A stretch of 64,000 nt of DNA from Flavobacterium psychrotrophum (lineage in GTDB: Bacteria > Bacteroidota > Bacteroidia > Flavobacteriales > Flavobacteriaceae). The number at the start of each line of letters is the position of its first letter. The first letter of the stretch is position 1. Made by a program: the position numbers and the translations under genes. This document shows, in pieces, positions 9,984 to 18,961 of this stretch. The stretch is from the NCBI RefSeq assembly GCF_003403075.1, contig NZ_CP031557.1:2170001-2234000 (forward strand), written 5' to 3'. The notes beneath the pieces are model-generated. The model did no database searches. It saw only the letters and a list, made by a program, of their open reading frames with translations, and was not told the DNA's origin.

Positions 9984-10532
9984 ATGAAAAAGCGCATTTA
10001 TAATCAAACATCGCTTTTTGGGCCCCTGTATGCCTACTTAGTAGTGCTGTCTCCACCTGAAAAGGTAAAAGCTGAAATTGCGGCAATTAAGAAAGAACTG
10101 AACGCCATCGCTACTATAAGCGATAGAAACCTGCATTCTATTGCCCACATTACACTTACGGATAAGCTTACCGATGATACGGAACTGACAGATACTATAA
10201 CAGAACTTACTGCCCGGCAAAAGGCTTTTGCAGTTACATTAAATGGATGGGGCTACTTTGACCACGGGCATAGCATTACCATCTATTTAAAAATTACCGA
10301 TCCCGAACCGATAATAAATATGGCTGAAGCATTAAGGTCTTCCGCCAAAACGCCCCACATTAGCCTGGCTAAAAAAATACCACATCAAACATTTGGAAAG
10401 CTAAGGCCCTATCTCGACAATTTAAATTATTCCGCGCAATGGATGTGCACAGAAGTTACCGTGCTACGCAAGCTGATGTCTGAAAAGCATTTAGGCTTCA
10501 AAGAATCATTTAAAATTCCGTTACAGCTTTAA
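9984..10532 (+). CDS. 2H phosphoesterase / 2'-5' RNA ligase-like protein
   Basis: 182 residues from MKKRIYNQTSLFG. Two His-containing motifs are seen: SIAHITLTDK (HIT, about residue 55) and PHISLAKK (HIS, about residue 132). These correspond to the paired H-x-T/S motifs of the LigT-like 2H superfamily, which hydrolyse 2',3'-cyclic or 2'-5' phosphodiester bonds in RNA or nucleotides. A start at 9942 is possible but has no family support. A terminator follows 9 bp after the stop. The substrate is unknown. Confidence 0.8.
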   Translation: MKKRIYNQTSLFGPLYAYLVVLSPPEKVKAEIAAIKKELNAIATISDRNLHSIAHITLTDKLTDDTELTDTITELTARQKAFAVTLNGWGYFDHGHSITIYLKITDPEPIINMAEALRSSAKTPHISLAKKIPHQTFGKLRPYLDNLNYSAQWMCTEVTVLRKLMSEKHLGFKESFKIPLQL

Positions 10533-10540
10533 TAACAATA

Positions 10541-10574
10541 AATCCTGCTACATCACATAACAGGATTTTTTTTT
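10541..10574 (+). terminator. Rho-independent terminator after the 2H phosphoesterase gene
   Basis: AAATCCTG and CAGGATTT form an 8-bp stem with a 12-base loop, followed by a run of nine T. It lies just after the stop at 10532. Confidence 0.8.
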
Positions 10575-10642
10575 GCTTCATCCAAGGGTCTTTAGTCATA
10601 CGTGATGACCTGATTGCTGTCAGTAGTATTAATGCTGCATGG

Positions 10643-11647
10643 TTAAGGCTGCCCCGCACCACCTGCAGCCCCGTAAATCTGCCCCGTTGCATAACTGGCA
10701 TCGCTTGCGGCAAGCTGCACATATATAGAGGCTAATTCCACCGGCTGGCCCGGCCTGCCCATCGGTGTATCGCCACCAAATCCTTTTAGTTTTTCCATTG
10801 TAGCCCCGCCGCTAACCTGCAGTGGTGTCCATATTGGTCCAGGTGCAACGCCATTAACCCTGATGCCTTTTGGGCCAAGCTGTTTGGCCAGCGATTTAAT
10901 ATAATTCGTTGTAGCGGCCTTGGTCTGGGCATAATCATACAGGTCTTCACTTGGGTCTGTTGCCTGTACGGAACTCGTACCAATTATTGAGGCACCCGCT
11001 TTCAGGTGTGGCAATGCGGCCTTGATGATCCAGAAGGGCGCGTAGATGTTCGTTTTGATAGTAGCATCAAAAGCTTCTGAGGTAATATCCAGTATCGATT
11101 TCTGCGTTTGCTGCCTTGCGGCATTATTCACTAAAATATCCAGCCCGCCCAAAGCCTTAACCGCTTCATCGACAAGCTTTTTGCAAAATGCCTCATCCCG
11201 CAGATCTCCGGGAATCGCTACTGCCTTGCGCCCTTCAGCCTTTATCAGCGCAATGACTTCCTTAGCATCTTCTTCCTCGGTGGGATAATAGTTGATCGCT
11301 ACATCAGCACCTTCCCGGGCATAGGCAATGGCGGCTGCCCTTCCCATACCGGAATCCCCACCGGTAATCAGAGCCTTACGCCCTTTTAACCTGCCCGAAC
11401 CCTTATAGCTTTTCTCGCCATGATCCGGGCGGGGGTCCATCTTACTTACCAGTCCCGGCCATTCCTGCTTTTGCTCCTTAAAAGGTGGCCTAACGTATTT
11501 TGTGGTGGGATCTTCCAGTCCTGGGGCAGGAGTAAAATCCCCACTGCCTAAACCCTCCGCCATAGCCGGGCTAATTACTGTGGTAGCCAGCACGGCACCG
11601 ATGCTTCCGAGAGCCTTACGTCGGCTCATTGTGTTGTCTTCACTCAT
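10643..11647 (-). CDS. SDR family oxidoreductase with Tat-like N-terminus (YghA-like)
   Basis: 334 residues from MSEDNTMSRRKALG. Residues 7-30 look like a twin-arginine signal (SRRKALGSIGAVLATTVIS ending in AMA), so export to the periplasm is possible. A Pro-rich linker precedes the Rossmann domain: GGDSGMGRAAA (cofactor-binding Gly motif, about 92-102), LVNNAA, and the catalytic Ser and Tyr-x-x-x-Lys in SSVQ and YDYAQTKAA. This order, with the long extension holding EQKQEWPGL, is that of YghA-like glucose/ribitol dehydrogenase family members. A possible fourth copy of the recurrent promoter-like motif lies about 140 bp upstream. Confidence 0.88.
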   Translation of the reverse strand: MSEDNTMSRRKALGSIGAVLATTVISPAMAEGLGSGDFTPAPGLEDPTTKYVRPPFKEQKQEWPGLVSKMDPRPDHGEKSYKGSGRLKGRKALITGGDSGMGRAAAIAYAREGADVAINYYPTEEEDAKEVIALIKAEGRKAVAIPGDLRDEAFCKKLVDEAVKALGGLDILVNNAARQQTQKSILDITSEAFDATIKTNIYAPFWIIKAALPHLKAGASIIGTSSVQATDPSEDLYDYAQTKAATTNYIKSLAKQLGPKGIRVNGVAPGPIWTPLQVSGGATMEKLKGFGGDTPMGRPGQPVELASIYVQLAASDASYATGQIYGAAGGAGQP

Positions 11648-11786
11648 AACATTCTGATTTAAATTCCTAAAACTTAAAGTTATCACTCGCAATCCGGTAC
11701 TCTTTTAAAAAAGGGTTAAATGTTGCCTAAAGTATTTGCCATGTATTTGTTAGGATAATTTTTACAGTGTTGGAACGATTGAAAAA

Positions 11787-11814
11787 CGTTAATTATCAAA
11801 ACTTTATAATTTGC
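11787..11814 (-). promoter_or_regulatory. Recurring promoter-like motif, weak copy 4 (upstream of the YghA-like SDR)
   Basis: Read on the minus strand the segment contains ATAAAGTTTTGATAATTAAC, sharing AAAGTTTTGATAA with the three other copies, and is followed about 20 bases on by AACACTGTAAAAATTATC. It lies in the 244-bp gap between the divergent SDR and alcohol dehydrogenase genes. The match is weaker than the others. Confidence 0.25.
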
Positions 11815-11891
11815 ACAAGAAAACATTTTTATCTCAAATGGTAACTTGTATAATTCAAATTGATACTATAAACCAATTAAAAATTCTTCAT

Positions 11892-13061
11892 ATGAAAGCA
11901 GCTGTTATCCACGGACCGGGCTCGATTAAATGCGATACCATTGACGACCCAAAACTTCAAAATCCTGACGATATTATTTTAAAAGTTACTACCACGGCAA
12001 TTTGCGGCTCCGACCTGCATATTTATTCCGGCGGTATACCACAGCCCCGCCCCATGGTATTGGGGCATGAATTTATGGGTATTATCGAAGAAGTAGGCAA
12101 AAACGTTACCCACCTTAAACGTGGCGACCGGGTGGTTGTGCCTTTTCCTGTGGCTTGCGGCTCATGTTTCTTTTGTAACCATGAACTGCCGGGGCATTGT
12201 GAACACAGCAACCCGGAACATTATGGCCCTGAAGGCGGCCTGCTGACCGAAAAAGGCGGTGCACTCTTTGGCTATACCGACCTGTATGGCGGTTATGACG
12301 GCGGGCAGGCACAATATGTACGCGTGCCGTATGCTAATTTTGGGCCACGCGTTGTGCCGGATAACCTGACTGATGAGCAGGCCTTGTTCCTCACCGACAT
12401 CTTTCCTACCGGATATACAGGTATAGACTGGGGCGAGGTTAAGGGCGGTGAGACCGTTGCTATTTTTGGCTCAGGCCCCGTAGGGATTATGGCGGCTAAA
12501 AGTGCCTGGCTGCGCGGCGCAGGCAGGGTGGTAATTGTAGATACGGTACAGTACCGCCTGGATAAGGCAAAGGCAACCGCAGGCTGCGAAACTATTCTTT
12601 GGGAAGATGGCGCTAAAGATGTTATTGCCCAGATACGCGATATGACCCAGGGCCGTGGCGCCGATGTATGTGTTGACGCTGTAGGTTTTGAGCCGGACCG
12701 TAGTTTTCTGGACAGGGCTAAGGCAGTTATCAACCTTGAGAAAGGTTCGGTTAAGGTGCTGGAGGCCTGTATGAGCGCCGTACGCCGTGGCGGTATAGTC
12801 TCAGTACTGGGTGTATACCCCACTTATTATGATAATTTCCCGGTAGGCCAGTTCTTCGACAAAGGCATCATACTTAAAGGCGGGCAGGCTCCGGCCCACA
12901 AGCATATCGATAAATTGTTGAGCTATGTAACCGAAGGTAAGGTGGTACTTGATGATATCATCACCCACAGGCTACCCCTGACTGAGATATCGCATGCTTA
13001 TGATATCTTCAACAAAAAAGAAGACGGCTGCGTTAAGGTAGTGCTGGATCCCTGGGCCTAA
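11892..13061 (+). CDS. Zinc-dependent medium-chain alcohol dehydrogenase
   Basis: 389 residues from MKAAVIHGPGSIKCD; an upstream in-frame start at 11811 adds a non-conserved leader. Catalytic zinc ligands are in TTAICGSDLHIY and GHEFMGII (GHE), and the structural zinc site is the cysteine cluster CGSCFFCNHELPGHCEH. The cofactor fold is marked by FGSGPVGIMAAKSAW. The family includes glutathione-independent formaldehyde dehydrogenases and sorbitol/threonine dehydrogenase relatives; the long insertion after the Cys cluster (GGLLTEKGGALFGY) resembles the former. It is followed by an SDR gene 52 bp on, perhaps in one transcript. Confidence 0.92.
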   Translation: MKAAVIHGPGSIKCDTIDDPKLQNPDDIILKVTTTAICGSDLHIYSGGIPQPRPMVLGHEFMGIIEEVGKNVTHLKRGDRVVVPFPVACGSCFFCNHELPGHCEHSNPEHYGPEGGLLTEKGGALFGYTDLYGGYDGGQAQYVRVPYANFGPRVVPDNLTDEQALFLTDIFPTGYTGIDWGEVKGGETVAIFGSGPVGIMAAKSAWLRGAGRVVIVDTVQYRLDKAKATAGCETILWEDGAKDVIAQIRDMTQGRGADVCVDAVGFEPDRSFLDRAKAVINLEKGSVKVLEACMSAVRRGGIVSVLGVYPTYYDNFPVGQFFDKGIILKGGQAPAHKHIDKLLSYVTEGKVVLDDIITHRLPLTEISHAYDIFNKKEDGCVKVVLDPWA

Positions 13062-13113
13062 ATTTTATTAAAAACAAAATAGATCCAACAACTGTAAATT
13101 AAAACAATAAACT

Positions 13114-13911
13114 ATGTCAAACAATCAAAACTATGCACTTATTACAGGTGCTACCAGCGGTATAGGCTTCGAACTCGCCAAGCTTTTTGCAAAAGATAAT
13201 TACAATCTCGTTATTGTAGCCCGCAGTCAGGGCGAACTGGAAAGCAAAGCAGAGGAATTTAGATCGCAATACGGTGTAGAGGTAATAACTATTGCAAAAG
13301 ACCTTTTTAAAAGGGAGGAAGCATTTGCCCTTTGCCAGGAGGTTACAGCGAAAGGCATTCAGGTAGATGTTTTGGTTAATAATGCCGGCCAGGGGGCATA
13401 TGGCCTATTCCAGGATAATGACATTGAAAAGGAATTGGGGATTACTGACCTTAACATCGCTTCGCTGCTTATCATTACCAAGCACTTTGTAAAGGAAATG
13501 ACGGCGCGCAACAGTGGCAAAATATTAAACCTTGCCTCTATAGCCAGCGAAGTACCCGGCCCATGGCAGGCGGTGTACCATGCTACAAAGGCTTTTGTAC
13601 TCTCCTTCTCGGAGGCGTTGCGTTCAGAATTGAAAGATACCGAAATTACGGTTACTGCCCTGCAACCGGGCGCTACCGATACCGACTTCTTTAATAAGGC
13701 CGGTATGACCGACAGTAAAGCCGTGCAGGATAAAGATTCACTATCGAACCCTGCCGATGTAGCCAGGGATGGTTACGAAGCGCTAATGGCCGGTAAAGAC
13801 AAAGTAGTTTCAGGGTTTAAGAATAAAGTCCAGATAGCCTTAGGTAATATAACGCCGGACACCATGCTCGCTGACCAGATGAACAAACAGCAGGAACCTG
13901 TAGATAAATAA
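13114..13911 (+). CDS. Classical SDR family oxidoreductase
   Basis: 265 residues with the SDR landmarks TGATSGIGFELA (cofactor Gly motif, about 11-22), LVNNAGQG, catalytic Ser in NLASIAS and Y-x-x-x-K in YHATKAF. The C-terminal tail, ending DQMNKQQEPVDK, is hydrophilic. It is the DltE/YqjQ-like type often annotated as short-chain dehydrogenase of unknown substrate. It follows the alcohol dehydrogenase on the same strand and ends at a clear terminator. Confidence 0.93.
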   Translation: MSNNQNYALITGATSGIGFELAKLFAKDNYNLVIVARSQGELESKAEEFRSQYGVEVITIAKDLFKREEAFALCQEVTAKGIQVDVLVNNAGQGAYGLFQDNDIEKELGITDLNIASLLIITKHFVKEMTARNSGKILNLASIASEVPGPWQAVYHATKAFVLSFSEALRSELKDTEITVTALQPGATDTDFFNKAGMTDSKAVQDKDSLSNPADVARDGYEALMAGKDKVVSGFKNKVQIALGNITPDTMLADQMNKQQEPVDK

Positions 13912-13923
13912 AAATGAGAAGAT

Positions 13924-13950
13924 GCCCGGGCCTAAAATCCGGGCTTTTTT
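13924..13950 (+). terminator. Rho-independent terminator after the SDR gene
   Basis: GCCCGG and CCGGGC form a 6-bp G+C-rich stem with a 9-base loop, followed by six T. Confidence 0.85.
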
Positions 13951-13974
13951 AAACCATTAAACGTAAATCTTACT

Positions 13975-14338
13975 ATGTTACCAAAAGTTTTGTCTCCAAA
14001 ACAGCATGGAATTACTGATTGGGGTTTTGTAGCCGGATTGTTCATAATACCGGAAGTGATGAACGTGAATCCGAAGGCGAAAAGGTTGTAATGGATTATG
14101 TTATAATGTTGTGGCTGTTAATGGTTCAACCGATCACGGAGCGGGCTTTAAACCGGTTATCTCCATGAAGACGCACCAAAAGCTGGACTATGCCAACCTG
14201 GCTTTGCTTTACGGAATGTTTGCTGCAAAAAGAATCCAAAAAGATCGAAAGGCTCTTGCCTTTCATATAGTGCTGAGCGCATTAGCGACAGTAAATGTGC
14301 TTTTAACGGATTATGATAAAACCTACTATGCTATTTAG
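13975..14338 (+). pseudogene. Frameshifted small membrane-protein gene
   Basis: An ATG at 13975 opens MLPKVLSPKQHGITDWGFVA and stops after 38 codons (TAA at 14089). The continuation in another frame, from about 14102 (YNVVAVNGSTDHGAGF... to DYDKTYYAI), reads naturally from the first part if about 13 bases (roughly 14089-14101) are removed. The joined protein would be about 115 residues with two hydrophobic segments. I recognise the overall shape as a conserved small Bacteroidota protein of unknown function. Either a 13-bp insertion broke the gene or two short ORFs are made. Confidence 0.55.
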
Positions 14339-14430
14339 CAAATTTATCATTTTAGCGATACGTATGAGGTACAATAGTCGGGGTGCAGTATTAGCATAAC
14401 CTATATTTTGAGTCAACTGATGCTACTTCA

Positions 14431-14495
14431 AGCTAAAGTTATGATAAATCAAGTTTGTATTTGCTGTAATCAAGCTAACTTTAATTGAATTATAG
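14431..14495 (+). promoter_or_regulatory. Recurring promoter-like motif, copy 3 (upstream of ligD)
   Basis: AGCTAAAGTTATGATAAATC at 14431-14450 is followed by AAGCTAACTTTAATTGAATT about 24 bases later. It matches the copies at 9816 and 27753 in both boxes and lies directly upstream of the ligD start at 14507. Confidence 0.4.
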
Positions 14496-14506
14496 CAGTT
14501 AACATC

Positions 14507-17200
14507 ATGGCTTTAGACAAATACAATCAGAAACGCGATGCGTCCAAAACACCGGAGCCTTTCGGCGGCAATAGCAGCGATAACCAATTGAGATTCGTTA
14601 TCCAAAAGCATGCAGCGTCGCATTTACACTACGATTTCCGCCTGGAAATGGAAGGCGTGCTTAAAAGCTGGGCAGTACCTAAGGGACCGTCTTTGGATCC
14701 TGAGGTAAAACGCCTTGCCATGATGGTGGAAGACCATCCTTACGACTATCGCACTTTTGAAGGTATTATACCCCAGGGTGAATACGGGGGTGGCACTGTT
14801 ATCGTATGGGATGAAGGTACTTACGAGCCTTTGGAATCCGAAGCTACAGATAAGAAGATGCAGGAAAAAGAACTCCTACACGGCCTTCATAGCGGCAAGG
14901 TCAAATTCAACATGAAAGGCAAAAAACTTAAAGGGGACTTTGCGCTTATTAAAGCGCACGGCCGTGGCGAGAACGGCTGGCTGCTCATGAAGCTGGATGA
15001 CAAATACGCGACCACTGAAGACGTCACTAAAAAAGATAAATCCGTCATCTCAAAGAAAACCCTTGAGCAGGTAAGCGCAACCAGCACAAATATCTACGGT
15101 GAAAAGCCTGCGGAACCACAGCAGGATACGCTAAAGAAGAAAGTAGCAAAACGAGAAGTTAAGCAGGAAGAAAGTAAAATCAGTGCTGACATGCTATTGA
15201 AAAACAGCAAGCGCAGCAAAATGCCGGATAAAATAAAACCCATGCTGGCGACACTTGTGAATGAGCCTTTTGATGACCCGGACTGGACCTATGAGGTGAA
15301 GTGGGACGGCTACAGGTCCATTGCATACATCAATAAAGGTAGTGTGGAACTATCTTCACGCAACAATAAATCGTTTACCGAAAAATACTACCCACTGGTA
15401 AACACTATGAAGGAATGGACAGTCAATGCCGTCCTTGATGGTGAAATTTTAGTAATTGGCAAGGATGGCAAGGCTAATTTCGGCGCCTTGCAGAACTGGC
15501 GTAGTGAAGCCGACGGCGACCTGGTATACTATGCCTTTGACCTCTTATGGTACGAAGGGAAAGATATTATGGGGCTGCCGCTGTCCGAAAGGCAGGCCAT
15601 CCTTAAAGAAATACTGCCGACGAACGATGACCATGTCCGCTTAAGCCAGGTCTTTACCGCAAGCGGGCTGGAATTCTTTGAAGCGGCAAAGCAAATGCAG
15701 CTTGAAGGCATTATGGCCAAGAAATCCAGCAGTACCTATCATCCCGATGCGCGCTCTAAAGAATGGCTGAAAGTAAAAGTGAACCAACGGCAGGAAGTGG
15801 TTATCGGGGGCTTTACCAAAAATGAAGGCTCATCCAAAACGTTCAGTTCGCTACTGCTGGGTGTTTACCAAAACGGTAAGCTGGAATATGTCGGAAAAGT
15901 CGGTACGGGATTTAACGCGAAGAAGCAAAAGGAAATGATGGAGCAGTTCAAACCGCTCATCACGGATTCCATTCCATTTTCCGCGGAGCCGGATGTTAAT
16001 AAGCCTTCCCGTTTCAGGCCTAACCCTCCTAAAGCAAAAGCAACCTGGTTAAAGCCGGAACTGGTATGCGAAGTCAGTTTCGCGGAAGTAACTTCCGACG
16101 GGGTTTTCAGGCATCCATCCTTTGAAGGTATGCGTGATGACAAAAAGGCTAAAGAAGTTGTAAGGGAGACTGCTACTGCTACTGAAGCTGTAACAAAAGC
16201 TTCTAATGATAGCCCGGCAAATACTAAAACAAAATTGGTAGCAGCGCCAAAACGTGGCGGTAAACAAACACTTTTAAACCCAACGGAAGAAACCCAGGTT
16301 AAAAAAGTGAATGGGCACGACCTTAAATTTAGTAACCTCAGCAAAGTGTACTGGCCTGAGGAGGGCTATACCAAACGCGATATGTTTAATTACTATTATC
16401 AGGTAGCCGAATTTATATTGCCTTATTTAAAAGACCGCCCTGTATCATTAAACCGGTATCCCGGTGGTATCCATGGCAAGAGTTTTTACCAAAAAGATGT
16501 AAAAGGCAAAGCACCGGAGTGGGCAAATACTTTTCCGTACCATACCAGTGATGGGGAGGATAAGGAATTTTTGGTAGGTGATAATGAAGCAACATTGCTA
16601 TGGATGGCATCCCTGGGCTGCATTGAAATGAACCCCTGGTTCAGCCGTACCGCGCATCCGGACAATCCCGACTACTGTGTTATTGATCTCGACCCCTCAG
16701 ACACAACCACTTTTGAACAGGTCATACAAGCTGCCCAGGAAGTAAAGAAAGTATTGGATGCCATAGACGTAGTCAGCTATGTAAAAACCTCCGGATCAAC
16801 AGGTATCCACATTTATATCCCTCTGGGTGCAAAATACACTTATAATCAGTCTCAGATGTTTGCCCGGCTGCTCGTTTCCATTGTGCATGAGAGGCTCCCA
16901 GGTTTTACTTCGCTTGAAAGAAAAATAAAAGACCGCGATGGTAAAATGTACTTAGACTTTTTGCAGAACAGGCCTGGCGCAACCATTGCCTGTGCTTATT
17001 CGTTACGGCCAAAGGTGGGCGCAACGGTTTCCATGCCGTTACATTGGGATGAAGTAAAGAAAGGACTAACGATGAAAGATTTTACTATCTCTAATGCACT
17101 CGCCCGTATTAAAAGTGAAGGCGACCTTTTTAAAGGCACGCTTGGAAAAGGTATAGAGATGGAAAAAGCACTCGAGAAAGCGCAAACAGTGTTTTATTAA
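14507..17200 (+). CDS. ligD: DNA ligase D (phosphoesterase-ligase-polymerase)
   Basis: 897 residues with all three LigD modules. The N-terminal 3'-phosphoesterase (about 1-190) has HAASHLHYDFRLEMEG and WAVPKGPS. The ATP-dependent ligase (about 235-540) has the adenylated lysine in YEVKWDGYRS and later KVKVNQRQEVVIGG. The primase-like polymerase (about 600-897) has VYWPEEGYTKRDMFNYYY, SLNRYPGGI and the metal-binding DLDPSD. The enzyme repairs double-strand breaks by non-homologous end joining, normally with Ku, yet no Ku gene is in this window. The order PE-LIG-POL is one of the known arrangements. A shared promoter-like motif lies just upstream. Confidence 0.97.
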   Translation: MALDKYNQKRDASKTPEPFGGNSSDNQLRFVIQKHAASHLHYDFRLEMEGVLKSWAVPKGPSLDPEVKRLAMMVEDHPYDYRTFEGIIPQGEYGGGTVIVWDEGTYEPLESEATDKKMQEKELLHGLHSGKVKFNMKGKKLKGDFALIKAHGRGENGWLLMKLDDKYATTEDVTKKDKSVISKKTLEQVSATSTNIYGEKPAEPQQDTLKKKVAKREVKQEESKISADMLLKNSKRSKMPDKIKPMLATLVNEPFDDPDWTYEVKWDGYRSIAYINKGSVELSSRNNKSFTEKYYPLVNTMKEWTVNAVLDGEILVIGKDGKANFGALQNWRSEADGDLVYYAFDLLWYEGKDIMGLPLSERQAILKEILPTNDDHVRLSQVFTASGLEFFEAAKQMQLEGIMAKKSSSTYHPDARSKEWLKVKVNQRQEVVIGGFTKNEGSSKTFSSLLLGVYQNGKLEYVGKVGTGFNAKKQKEMMEQFKPLITDSIPFSAEPDVNKPSRFRPNPPKAKATWLKPELVCEVSFAEVTSDGVFRHPSFEGMRDDKKAKEVVRETATATEAVTKASNDSPANTKTKLVAAPKRGGKQTLLNPTEETQVKKVNGHDLKFSNLSKVYWPEEGYTKRDMFNYYYQVAEFILPYLKDRPVSLNRYPGGIHGKSFYQKDVKGKAPEWANTFPYHTSDGEDKEFLVGDNEATLLWMASLGCIEMNPWFSRTAHPDNPDYCVIDLDPSDTTTFEQVIQAAQEVKKVLDAIDVVSYVKTSGSTGIHIYIPLGAKYTYNQSQMFARLLVSIVHERLPGFTSLERKIKDRDGKMYLDFLQNRPGATIACAYSLRPKVGATVSMPLHWDEVKKGLTMKDFTISNALARIKSEGDLFKGTLGKGIEMEKALEKAQTVFY

Positions 17201-17350
17201 AAACCGAACGATTCCCAATGCTAACGTTCTTATACCATAACCTTAAGAAATATTGGGTATGTATTGGAAAAAGTCCGAAATAAATCGGGTCACCGCCTGT
17301 AAGGCCAAAACGAGGAGCCAAGCGTCTATCTTTTAATTAAATGCACGAAA

Positions 17351-17767
17351 ATGAAATTATCCATTAAAGCAGAGAAACTGTCACGGGCCTTTAAAAAGTA
17401 TCACGTTCAGGGGCTGCCTTTCGCGGCTTCATTCAATGAATTTAGCGCTCCGGATACTGGTGATCCGCACGACCATCCATTTGATTTCATTACCCATATT
17501 TTAAGCGGTGGATATACGGAACGAAACTATTCAATAAATGAGCTTGGCGACGTCGATATTACTGATATTGAACGAAAAACCGGTACATCACATTACGTCA
17601 AAGCGACTGACATCCATCAGATTATTGACCTGCCGACGGAACATTGTGTAACGTTGATGATCCCGCAATCCGGTCATGTAAAGCCTACCTATTTTTATCG
17701 TTTTATCGACGGGAAGGCGTACCGAAGGTTGTGGAATAAACGCAAATTCCTGCCGGTTGAAAGTTGA
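17351..17767 (+). CDS. Cupin-like protein of unknown function
   Basis: 138 residues without signal peptide or membrane segment. The central part (DPHDHPFDFITHILSGGY, then HYVKATDIHQI) has the His-x-His and Gly-rich turn spacing expected of a small beta-barrel (cupin-fold) protein, and a Tyr/Arg-rich tail. Similar sequences are found as conserved hypotheticals, sometimes in phages. I cannot assign a ligand or reaction. The 150-bp gap from ligD shows no clear site. Confidence 0.55.
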   Translation: MKLSIKAEKLSRAFKKYHVQGLPFAASFNEFSAPDTGDPHDHPFDFITHILSGGYTERNYSINELGDVDITDIERKTGTSHYVKATDIHQIIDLPTEHCVTLMIPQSGHVKPTYFYRFIDGKAYRRLWNKRKFLPVES

Positions 17768-17801
17768 TTAATTTCACAGTAAGCTTTACCGTATCCATCG
17801 A

Positions 17802-18089
17802 CTATTTGTAGATTGGTCCTGATTGGGTAAAACACATTAATTTCGTAACGCAATCTTTGGCGTTTACCAGGCAAATTTTATGTAAAGCGCGAAGCGCTGC
17901 CTGATCGTTAGTAAGCCCGAATTTTGATATAAATTCCTTTTTGAAGCTCTGGAATTCTTCTTCAATTCTACGCAGGCCCACATCCAACTTATATATCTTA
18001 TACTCTTTTACATTGGCCTCCTCCTGTAAAATACGGTCTACCTTTAAACCACATTCACTTCTCGCAATATTTAATAGCTCTCTATCCAT
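17802..18089 (-). CDS. Hypothetical protein
   Basis: 95 residues from MDRELLNIARSECGLK (a longer frame begins at 18170). It is charged and mostly helical by composition, with a predicted amphipathic stretch RRIEEEFQSFKKEF and a C-terminal part holding three cysteines. No family is recognised. It lies convergent to the cupin-like gene, 34 bp away. The 263-bp A/T-rich gap upstream, shared with cinA, holds no other gene. Confidence 0.45.
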   Translation of the reverse strand: MDRELLNIARSECGLKVDRILQEEANVKEYKIYKLDVGLRRIEEEFQSFKKEFISKFGLTNDQAALRALHKICLVNAKDCVTKLMCFTQSGPIYK

Positions 18090-18352
18090 CGTGCCAATTT
18101 TAGAAAGATAAAATTTACAAAATAAGTTGAAAAGGATCAAACATTTTGACACTATTTTAAGAAAATACACATCGCTAATTAATTAATAATGAGTAATTAG
18201 CTTTCTCCACACCCTGATTTAAGAGATGCTAAAATTTTTATAAATAGGAATTTCATTAATGAATTATATAATAATTTTATTTACGCTTAGTGATAGGGTG
18301 TGATAACCTTCAGGTAGCGAATAGGAATAGGATCTATTTAAATCGTAAAGAT

Positions 18353-18835
18353 ATGCCATCAGAAATAGTATTACAATGTGCAGAGGCCATTGCCTCAAAA
18401 GGCCTGAACATTGCTTTTGTTGAAAGCGCAACCGCTGGCCGCATGTGTTCAGAGTTTTCTTTATCGCCAAGGTCAGGAGACATTCTCCGCGGCGGCATCT
18501 CCTGCTATGAGGTATTTATAAAAGAAAACATTCTTAAAGTGCCCCACGACCTTATAAAAAGGTATACGCCGGAATCTGCCGAGGTAACTGCTTCACTAGC
18601 CGAACATGCGTCTAAACTTTTTAAGACGGATTTTACCGTAGCTGTTACGGGGCTTACTACGCCGGGAGGTAGTGAAACCAATGAAAAACCGGTGGGAACG
18701 ATGTTCATCTATATTCTCTCACGGTATGGATACATAGCTGATCGAACGGTTTACAGCGGAACTCCTGAAGAAATAGTGTTACAAACTATTGATAGGGCGG
18801 CTAAACTTCTTATCGAATATATAAACGAAACGTAA
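18353..18835 (+). CDS. CinA C-terminal domain protein (nicotinamide-nucleotide amidase family)
   Basis: 160 residues from MPSEIVLQCAEAIASKGLN. The stand-alone CinA-C/PncC fold is marked by FVESATAGRMCSEF, the GGISCYEVFIKENIL segment and TVAVTGLTTPGG. In canonical PncC the corresponding motifs are ESCTGG and GIAGPGG; here Cys and Gly in both are replaced (ESATAG, GLTTPGG), so deamidase activity on NMN is uncertain and the protein could be a divergent paralog. A start at 18290 is possible but not conserved. Confidence 0.8.
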   Translation: MPSEIVLQCAEAIASKGLNIAFVESATAGRMCSEFSLSPRSGDILRGGISCYEVFIKENILKVPHDLIKRYTPESAEVTASLAEHASKLFKTDFTVAVTGLTTPGGSETNEKPVGTMFIYILSRYGYIADRTVYSGTPEEIVLQTIDRAAKLLIEYINET

Positions 18836-18961
18836 CGATAGTTACTATAAGTAAGCGGAGAATCGAAAGGCTGTTAAACTAAAGCTAATTAAGAGTATTT
18901 TACAAATTACTGATTATCAGTACTGTAAATTTATAGTATAACCACTTAAAAACTTTACATT

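Noticed and set aside
14507..17200. LigD as part of a Ku-LigD operon
   Set aside because: No Ku-like gene was found on either strand beside it; neighbours are a broken membrane-protein gene and a cupin-like gene.
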